Positions 1 through 4,208 of a stretch of DNA of 8,447 nt are shown here, piece after piece. Origin of the DNA: Actinomycetes bacterium (GTDB lineage Bacteria; Actinomycetota; Acidimicrobiia; Acidimicrobiales; Microtrichaceae); NCBI GenBank assembly GCA_023423215.1, contig JAFAFZ010000188.1, positions 1 to 8,447 on the forward strand, in the 5' to 3' direction. Position 1 is the stretch's first letter. Every line of letters starts with the position of its first letter. The notes beneath the pieces were generated by a model. It had not been told where the DNA came from and made no database searches. It was given only the letters and a program-made list of their open reading frames with translations. A program made the position numbers and the translations under genes.

Positions 1-25
1 GGTGTCGATGCACGTCTGGACCTGA
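1..25 (+). other. possible 3' end of an upstream coding sequence
   Basis: Reading frame 2 gives seven codons (VSMHVWT) and a TGA at 23-25, followed at once by a strong hairpin. That is how the end of a gene entering from the left would look. Too little is visible to name it, and the stop could be chance, since frame 1 stays open past this point. Confidence 0.25.
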
Positions 26-36
26 GCGCACGACCG

Positions 37-61
37 CCGGTGCACGGGGGCCGTGCACCGG
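37..61 (+). terminator. perfect 11-bp inverted repeat, terminator-like hairpin
   Basis: CCGGTGCACGG at 37-47 and CCGTGCACCGG at 51-61 are exact reverse complements around a GGG loop. The position, 11 bases after a possible stop codon, fits a factor-independent terminator of the GC-rich actinobacterial kind. There is no T-run after it, so it could instead be an operator or an RNA stem in the leader of the next gene. The rest of 62-211 holds no gene that I can support. Confidence 0.45.
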
Positions 62-211
62 GGTGGTCAGGAGGGGCGGGAGCCCGCTTGCTCGGTTGTG
101 GCGGTTACTGTACCAGCCGAGTTCCGCCGGGCCAGCATCGGGTGTCCAGCGGCGCGTCGCCGCCGCCCTCCCTGCACGCCGCCCGTCGGTGCACCCCGTC
201 GTCGCCGTCCC

Positions 212-219
212 GAGGAGGA
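212..219 (+). promoter_or_regulatory. ribosome binding site deciding the DUF1844 start
   Basis: GAGGAGGA ends 5 nt before the ATG at 225. It is a near-ideal Shine-Dalgarno sequence and favours this start over in-frame alternatives further upstream. Confidence 0.8.
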
Positions 220-224
220 CCCCC

Positions 225-683
225 ATGAGCTCGCTGTGGACACCGGACGGAGAGCGCCCCGTCGGCGCCTCGGGCGGCAGCGCCGACGAGGCGGCGGACG
301 GCCCGACCGGCGATCCGCTGCGCGCCGCAGCCAGCGCCCTGGGCGTCGACCTGGACTCGCTCTCCGACGAGGAGCGCCTGCAGCTCCAGGCCGAGCTGGC
401 CGAGATGATGCGGGTGCGCCGTGAGGTCGCCGCCACGCCTGCGTCCGAGATGCTCGCCAACTACCTGATGCGCTTCTTCGACCTGGCGACGATCTACCTC
501 GAGAGCGAACCGCCCGCGTTCGCGGAGGCCGCGACCGTGATCGAGGCGTTCCGCTCCGTGCTGGACGGGCTGGGCGACCGTCTGGGCGAGCACCGGCCGA
601 TGCTGACCGAGGCCCTCGGCCAGCTCCAGATGGTCTTCGTGCAGGTCAAGCAGGACGCGGAGACGGGCTCGCCGCCCTCCTGA
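225..683 (+). CDS. DUF1844 domain-containing protein
   Basis: A 152-residue soluble protein of unknown biochemical role. The first ~35 residues are low-complexity (Gly, Ala, Asp, Glu) and probably disordered. Residues ~40-68 are a charged helix (SDEERLQLQAELAEMMRVRR). Residues ~70-145 match the DUF1844 pattern as I know it: a helical FFDLATIYL-ESEPP core, then AEAATVIEAFRSVLDGLGDRLGE and a closing ALGQLQMVFVQVK helix. The ATG at 225 is chosen because AGGAGG lies at 213-218, 6 nt upstream; longer in-frame starts would run through the hairpin region and have no such site. In many actinobacteria this family sits beside infC, which suggests but does not prove a link to translation. It converges on the hisG operon with only 20 nt between stop codons. 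The family call is fairly secure; function is unknown. Confidence 0.82.
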   Translation: MSSLWTPDGERPVGASGGSADEAADGPTGDPLRAAASALGVDLDSLSDEERLQLQAELAEMMRVRREVAATPASEMLANYLMRFFDLATIYLESEPPAFAEAATVIEAFRSVLDGLGDRLGEHRPMLTEALGQLQMVFVQVKQDAETGSPPS

Positions 684-708
684 GGGCCGGTGGCCGGGTG
701 CGCTCAGG
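679..708. terminator. dyad spanning two convergent stop codons, possible bidirectional terminator
   Basis: CCTGAG at 679-684 pairs with CTCAGG at 703-708, and GGCC at 685-688 can pair with GGCC at 692-695 inside it. The arms contain the stop codon of the DUF1844 gene (681-683) and of the cold-shock-like gene (704-706 on the minus strand). Part of the symmetry is forced by two facing TGA codons. No T-run follows on either side, so this is a modest candidate. Confidence 0.3.
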
Positions 709-919
709 CCGGGGTCAGCCCGTCGGCCTCGAGACGGCCGACGTGCCCCGCCACGAGCGAGAACTCGACCGTCGCACCCACCTCGACGTGCCGCGAGCCG
801 TCCGCGATGGCCGTCAGGTGGAAGGGGTGCTCGTCGCCGCGTGCGTCGCGCACCGTGCCCAGCCCCACCGCGTCGTCGAAGGCCACCACCGTGCCCCGGT
901 GGCGCAGCGGTCGTGCCAT
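704..919 (-). CDS. small cold-shock-domain-like protein, degenerate RNA-binding motifs
   Basis: A 71-residue protein with the length and layout of a single cold-shock domain (five-stranded OB fold, normally binding single-stranded RNA or DNA). The opening GTVVAFDDAVGLGTV aligns with the usual GTVKWF...GFGFI, HPFHLTAI (31-38) with VFVHxSAI, and VEVGATVEF (46-53) with the LxxGxxVEF strand. Key positions differ: the aromatic residues of RNP1 are Leu19... and Thr/Val (LGTV) rather than FGFI, the Trp of KWF is Ala, and RNP2 keeps only Phe33 and His34. Nucleic-acid binding may therefore be weak or altered. Its ATG at 919 lies 4 nt after the hisG stop with no clear Shine-Dalgarno site, so it is probably translationally coupled to hisG in one operon. 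The fold call is good; the role is not known. Confidence 0.72.
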   Translation of the reverse strand: MARPLRHRGTVVAFDDAVGLGTVRDARGDEHPFHLTAIADGSRHVEVGATVEFSLVAGHVGRLEADGLTPA

Positions 920-923
920 CGGC

Positions 924-1799
924 TCAGTGCACGATCTTGGACAGGGCCAGCTCGATCAGGTCGGTCGCGCCGGCGTCCTTCAATGCGGGGATCAGGACGT
1001 TGATCTCGCTCTTGGGCACCACGGTCTCGACCGCGTAGCCGGCGCCGCCGTAGAGCTCATTGACCGTCGGCGTCTTCATGGCGGGCAGCACGTCGATGAC
1101 CGCGTCCAGGCGGTCCGCGGCGACGTTCAGCTTGACCAGGACCTTGCCGCGGGCCTCCATCACGCCGAGCAGCAGCGTCAGGATCTGCTCCATCGCGTGG
1201 CGCTTCGCCGGGTCGTCGTACGCGGCCGGGTTGGCGACGAGCTCGGTGTAGGAGATGAGGACCTCGTCGATGATCCGCAGGCCGGCGGCACGCAGGGCGC
1301 TGCCCGTCTCGGTGATCTCGACGATGCAGTCGACGATGTCGGGGACCTTCGCCTCGGTCGCGCCGTAGGACAGGCGGATGTCGGCGTCGACGCCGCGCTC
1401 CTCGAAGTAGCGACGGGTGATGCCCATGTACTCGGTCGAGACGCGCACGCCGTCGGGCAGGTCCGAGGCCGACTGGTACTCGGAGTCGTCCGGCACCGCC
1501 AGCACGACCTTGATCGGCTTGCTGGTCGCCTTGGAGTAGCGGAGCTCGCCCAGGCTGATGACGTCGGAACCGGTCTCCTCGACCCAGTCGCGTCCGGTGA
1601 TGCCCAGGTCGAAGAGGCCGTCGGCCACGTAGCCGGGGATCTCCTGGGGCCGCAGGATGCGCACGCTGTCGATGCGGGGATCGTCGATGGTCGCCTTGTA
1701 GGCGACCGACGAGCTGCGGTGGACCGCCAGGTCCGCCGCCTCGAACAGTTCCATGGTCGCCTTCTCGAGCGAACCCTTGGGGAGGACGAGCTTCAGCAC
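924..1799 (-). CDS. hisG: ATP phosphoribosyltransferase, long (HisG-L) form
   Basis: Catalyses the first, committed step of histidine synthesis in the cytoplasm, joining ATP and PRPP to form phosphoribosyl-ATP. The protein has 291 residues, the length of the long form that carries its own regulatory domain. The N-terminal LPKGSL (6-11), LGITGRDWVEETGSDV (65-80), and the PRPP-binding stretch at 160-170 with EITETGSAL are typical. The C-terminal ~213-291 is the PII-like domain (TPTVNELY, AVETVVPKSEINVLIP, LKDAGATDLIELALSKIV) through which histidine inhibits long-form enzymes; because it is present, no separate HisZ is expected. The start is GTG at 1799-1797: an in-frame TAG lies only three codons upstream, so no longer start exists. 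There is no Shine-Dalgarno site, and a -10-like box sits 6 nt away. No other his genes are in the window. Confidence 0.96.
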   Translation of the reverse strand: MLKLVLPKGSLEKATMELFEAADLAVHRSSSVAYKATIDDPRIDSVRILRPQEIPGYVADGLFDLGITGRDWVEETGSDVISLGELRYSKATSKPIKVVLAVPDDSEYQSASDLPDGVRVSTEYMGITRRYFEERGVDADIRLSYGATEAKVPDIVDCIVEITETGSALRAAGLRIIDEVLISYTELVANPAAYDDPAKRHAMEQILTLLLGVMEARGKVLVKLNVAADRLDAVIDVLPAMKTPTVNELYGGAGYAVETVVPKSEINVLIPALKDAGATDLIELALSKIVH

Positions 1800-1805
1800 G
1801 CGGCG

Positions 1806-1811
1806 AGGCTA
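1806..1811 (-). promoter_or_regulatory. -10 box of a probable leaderless hisG promoter
   Basis: On the minus strand TAGCCT matches the actinobacterial TANNNT -10 pattern and ends 6 nt before the hisG GTG. Transcription would begin at or next to the start codon, which fits the lack of a ribosome binding site. No convincing -35 box is seen at 16-19 nt upstream. Confidence 0.45.
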
Positions 1812-1859
1812 GCCGGAGCACCCGCCGTGCACGGAAGTCGGTTCGCCCCGGCAGCGCCG

Positions 1860-1865
1860 TAGGAT
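1860..1865 (+). promoter_or_regulatory. -10 box of a probable leaderless tetR-type promoter
   Basis: TAGGAT fits TANNNT and ends 7 nt before the ATG at 1873. No Shine-Dalgarno sequence lies between them, so a leaderless message is likely. A weak GTCGGT at 1837-1842 is 17 nt upstream. The box lies in the same 73-bp region as the divergent hisG promoter, so a regulator bound here could affect both genes. Confidence 0.45.
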
Positions 1866-1872
1866 CGCGACG

Positions 1873-2610
1873 ATGGCGGCGCAGGAGACCGGCGCGAACG
1901 AGACCGCTCGCGAGCAGCTGCTCGCGAGCGCCCGGGCGCTCGTGCTGGCGCGGTTCCGCGAGGGGGTCGCACCCCACCACGCCCTGGCGTACCTGACCCC
2001 GGCGGCGGTGGCCGCCCGCGCCGGCGTGAGCCGCGGGACGATCTACCACCACTGGGGCGGCGGCGCGGCGGGCGACGACGGGTTCGACCGCCCGTTCGAG
2101 CGGTTCCTCGCCGAGGTCGCCCGCTCGTTCTGGGACGACTCGGTCGCGATCGAGGACCTCGAGGCGCTCGCCGAGACCCTGCCGGACAACCTGACCGACC
2201 TGATCCTGGAGCTGACGGCGTTCGAGCTCGACCGTCTGCGCGACGGCGACGGTGCGGCGATGTTCCGGGCCAGCACGACCATGGCGCTGCACGGGGTCGA
2301 CCTGTCCCCTCAGTTCCGCGGCTCCCTCGAGCAGCTCGCCGCGCTGTACCGGGTCGGGCTGCGACGGGTGGGTCGACGGGTGCGTGCGCCGCTGACCGAC
2401 CTCGACCTGGCCCGGGCGATGGCCTCGCTCATCGGCGGCATGCTCATCGACGAGCTCTACGACCCCGGCAGCGCGGCCCGACCGCTCGACTGGGCCGGTG
2501 CTGTCCCCCGTGGGGTGTCCGAGCGCCCGTGGACCATCTTCGCCGTGGCGGCGGAGGGCCTCCTGCTGAACATGACCGAGGCCCTCCCGGGGTCCGGCGC
2601 GACCTCCTGA
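1873..2610 (+). CDS. TetR/AcrR-family transcriptional regulator
   Basis: A 245-residue protein of the TetR type: an N-terminal DNA-binding helix-turn-helix and a larger, poorly conserved helical ligand and dimerisation domain. The helix-turn-helix is at ~41-61, LTPAAVAARAGVSRGTIYHHW, close to the family signature (AxxAGVSxGTxYxHF). After it the usual F-x-x-K-E-x-L helix is replaced by a glycine-rich GGGAAGDDG stretch. The remainder (~75-240) is mostly helical and gives no ligand clue. The ATG at 1873 seems leaderless (TAGGAT 7 nt upstream). It diverges from hisG and lies upstream of the GNAT/FeeM-like gene in the same orientation with a 134-nt gap that contains a dyad. TetR regulators commonly repress themselves and an adjacent gene, so the hisG operon side, the downstream gene, or both may be targets; that is inference. 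Confidence 0.85.
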   Translation: MAAQETGANETAREQLLASARALVLARFREGVAPHHALAYLTPAAVAARAGVSRGTIYHHWGGGAAGDDGFDRPFERFLAEVARSFWDDSVAIEDLEALAETLPDNLTDLILELTAFELDRLRDGDGAAMFRASTTMALHGVDLSPQFRGSLEQLAALYRVGLRRVGRRVRAPLTDLDLARAMASLIGGMLIDELYDPGSAARPLDWAGAVPRGVSERPWTIFAVAAEGLLLNMTEALPGSGATS

Positions 2611-2613
2611 GAC

Positions 2614-2628
2614 GGGCCGCAAGGGCCC
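2614..2628 (+). terminator. short hairpin after the TetR-type gene, weak terminator candidate
   Basis: GGGCC at 2614-2618 pairs with GGCCC at 2624-2628 around GCAAG, 4 nt after the stop codon. The stem is only 5 bp and no T-run follows, so it could be incidental. Confidence 0.2.
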
Positions 2629-2650
2629 CTCGGACGCGGCATTCACCCCC

Positions 2651-2684
2651 TTGGCAGGTCAACGAGCGTGTGCTTGACTGCCAA
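2651..2684. promoter_or_regulatory. near-perfect dyad upstream of the FeeM/LuxI-like gene, operator candidate
   Basis: TTGGCAGGTCAA (2651-2662) and TTGACTGCCAA (2674-2684) are inverted copies that differ by one missing base, separated by 11 nt. It lies 60-94 nt upstream of the TTG at 2745. The size and symmetry suit a dimeric regulator such as the TetR-type protein encoded just upstream; TTGACT at 2674-2679 also resembles a -35 box, but I find no matching -10. An RNA hairpin in the leader is the main alternative. Confidence 0.4.
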
Positions 2685-2744
2685 CTGCTGCGCTCGGCAC
2701 CGTCGGTGTCGCTGGGGAGAGCGTGTCCCAAAGGGCGAGACACG

Positions 2745-3479
2745 TTGGCGTTGATCGATACCACCACCACCTCCGCGGGCGGTGCTGCGGAGTCCCCGGA
2801 GATCTCGGTCGTCCAGGACGACCCGGCCCGGTTCTTCGAGCCGGAGCGGCTCGACCCCGCGCTCAGCACGCACCTGGTGCGGCCCGACGACGCCCTGTGG
2901 GACGCAGCCGAGCGCTTCGTCTACTCGGTGTTCCGCGTCTCCGGCTTCTGCGACGAGTCGCCCCGGGAGTGGGTCGAGGAGAGCGAGCCCTGGCGCCCCC
3001 GCAGCACGCTGCACGTGATCACCGAGGGCGAGGACCAGGTCGTCGGCGTGTGCCGCACGATCGTCGGCGCCTACGACGAGCTGCCGGTGAGCCAGTTCCG
3101 CCCCGACGTGCCGGTCCCCGAGGGTCCGCTGTGCGAGATCGGCTCGCTGGCGGTCCGCCCGACCCAGCGCGGCCTCGGCGTGGCGAACGAGCTGCACCGC
3201 ATCGCCTTCCAGATGGGCATCCGCGAGGGCGTGCAGGGCTTCGTGTTCCTGATCGACCAGTGGATGTTCGACTTCTTCGGGAGCCACTACGGGCTGCCCG
3301 TGCGTGCGCTCGCCCCGGCCCGTGAGTTCATGGGCGGCGAGGTCGTCCCCACCGGGATGTGGCTGCCGGAGATGATGCACCAGCTCGTGCGCACCCGGCC
3401 GAACGTCTACAAGTGGTCGGTCGAGGGCTTCGAGCCGCAGATCTACGCCGATCTGGACCTGCCGATCCTGCTCGACTGA
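2745..3479 (+). CDS. GNAT-fold protein of the LuxI / N-acyl amino acid synthase (FeeM-like) type
   Basis: A 244-residue protein with an acyltransferase (GNAT) fold. Members of this superfamily transfer an acyl group from acyl-CoA or acyl-ACP to an amine, giving acyl-homoserine lactones (LuxI) or N-acyl amino acids (FeeM). Residues ~50-105 (ALWDAAERFVYSVFR, then W76, W83, STLHVI, and VVGVCRTI) parallel the LuxI-type N-terminal region ending in the G-x-x-R strand. CEIGSLAVRPTQRGLGVA (130-147) is the core strand and pyrophosphate loop; E131 and R104 sit where LuxI-family Glu and Arg residues fall. FVFLIDQWMFDFFGSHYGLPVRALAP (166-191) is the typical C-terminal part. The start is taken as TTG 2745 (AAGGG at 2731-2735); TTG 2751 or GTG 2706 are less likely. 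No LuxR gene, ACP gene or known biosynthetic partner adjoins it. The fold is well supported; substrate and product are not. Confidence 0.62.
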   Translation: MALIDTTTTSAGGAAESPEISVVQDDPARFFEPERLDPALSTHLVRPDDALWDAAERFVYSVFRVSGFCDESPREWVEESEPWRPRSTLHVITEGEDQVVGVCRTIVGAYDELPVSQFRPDVPVPEGPLCEIGSLAVRPTQRGLGVANELHRIAFQMGIREGVQGFVFLIDQWMFDFFGSHYGLPVRALAPAREFMGGEVVPTGMWLPEMMHQLVRTRPNVYKWSVEGFEPQIYADLDLPILLD

Positions 3480-3521
3480 GGCACCGTCCCCGGCCCGTGC
3501 CGCGACGCCCCGAGCTCCTCG

Positions 3522-3538
3522 GCGGCGGCGCTCGCCGC
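3522..3538 (+). terminator. GC-rich hairpin downstream of the GNAT gene
   Basis: GCGGCG at 3522-3527 pairs with CGCCGC at 3533-3538 over a 5-nt loop; CCGAG/CTCGG at 3510-3522 is an overlapping alternative stem. It is in the 152-nt gap between genes and could end the upstream message, but lacks a T-run. Further on, TATCGT at 3574-3579 resembles a -10 box for the next gene, with no good -35. Confidence 0.25.
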
Positions 3539-3618
3539 GCCCGCGCATCCGACGGAAACCGGGCCCACCGGGGTATCGTCGGACGGTGAAGGTCCGGACA
3601 GTCGCACGGTGCGGGACG

Positions 3619-3625
3619 AGGAGGA
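3619..3625 (+). promoter_or_regulatory. strong ribosome binding site deciding a GTG start
   Basis: AGGAGGA ends 6 nt before the GTG at 3632. It is the strongest Shine-Dalgarno match in the window and sets the start of the small membrane protein. Confidence 0.8.
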
Positions 3626-3631
3626 CCGGCG

Positions 3632-4153
3632 GTGACCGCTGAGCGCCACAGCACGTGGGACGACCTGCGGTCCCTGGGGGTCCTGGGCCGGGCGTGGGCC
3701 GTCGGCATCGTGCTGTTCTCGGCCGCCCGGGCCCTGATCGCCTGGCCGACCTTCGGCCGCTACGGGGTCGACCCGTGGCTCTTCCTGGCCCTCGACCTGA
3801 TCACGGCGATCCCCTACGGCGTCGGCCAGGCCATCACCGTCAAGATCCTGCGCACGCCGGACCGCCCGCCCCGCCAGGCCATCCCCTGGGCGGTCGTCGT
3901 GGCGCTCGCCTTCCTGGCCCCCTACGCCTACATCTTCGGGGCCTCCGGCTCGATGCCGGCCCTCGCCTACTGGGGCGTGCTGCTGTGGATGCTGGTCTTC
4001 GGGGTGCTGGCCGTGCTGCGCATCCGCCGCCAGATCCGTGCGCCCCGCACCGGCGAGCAGCCGCCCGACGGGGGCCTCGAGGGGCCCGCCGACGCTCCCG
4101 TGCCCGCCCGGGGCGAGACGGCCTCGTCGCGGGATTCTCACCGCACATCTTGA
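3632..4153 (+). CDS. four-helix membrane protein of unknown function
   Basis: A 173-residue protein that I do not recognise as a named family. It begins with a polar N-terminus (~1-17), then four hydrophobic segments at ~18-38, 48-70, 85-104 and 108-130 that are long enough to cross the membrane, and a charged, Pro/Gly-rich tail from ~132 that ends RDSHRTS. Arg/Lys-rich stretches (KILRTPDRPPR at 71-81; RIRRQIR at 130-136) suggest cytoplasmic loops with the tail inside. No enzymatic motif is seen. The GTG start at 3632 is fixed by AGGAGGA. Its stop lies 55 nt upstream of the GGDEF-EAL gene in the same direction, so the two may be one transcript and the protein could be a partner of that membrane-anchored enzyme, but nothing in the sequence proves it. 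It could equally be a generic small transporter-like protein. Confidence 0.6.
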   Translation: MTAERHSTWDDLRSLGVLGRAWAVGIVLFSAARALIAWPTFGRYGVDPWLFLALDLITAIPYGVGQAITVKILRTPDRPPRQAIPWAVVVALAFLAPYAYIFGASGSMPALAYWGVLLWMLVFGVLAVLRIRRQIRAPRTGEQPPDGGLEGPADAPVPARGETASSRDSHRTS

Positions 4154-4155
4154 TT

Positions 4156-4173
4156 CCTCGGCGGGAACGCCGA
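4156..4173 (+). promoter_or_regulatory. GNRA-loop hairpin in the leader of the GGDEF-EAL gene
   Basis: TCGGCG (4158-4163) pairs with CGCCGA (4168-4173) around GGAA, a GNRA tetraloop, with extra flanking C/G bases possibly extending it. It begins 4 nt after the upstream stop and ends 35 nt before the next ATG. It may be a processing or pausing signal, a weak terminator, or part of a leader structure. It is too short and lacks the conserved core to be called a known c-di-GMP riboswitch. Confidence 0.3.
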
Positions 4174-4208
4174 TGAGGTAAGCGGACCCTTCTCACACGA
4201 GGACGCCC

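Noticed and set aside
690..1862. Plus-strand 390-codon frame opposite hisG
   Set aside because: Antisense to hisG with repetitive Asp/Val/Gly composition and no recognisable domain.
1057..2646. Minus-strand 529-codon frame overlapping hisG and the TetR gene
   Set aside because: It spans the hisG/tetR promoter region and is Arg/Gly/Pro-rich; hisG and TetR motifs in other frames explain the DNA.
2643..3548. Minus-strand 301-codon frame opposite the GNAT gene
   Set aside because: His/Arg/Ala-rich shadow; the GNAT-fold motifs on the plus strand are the real signal.
4150..4208. c-di-GMP riboswitch (GEMM type) before the GGDEF-EAL gene
   Set aside because: Only a single short hairpin is present; the conserved core and second helix of the known class are not visible.
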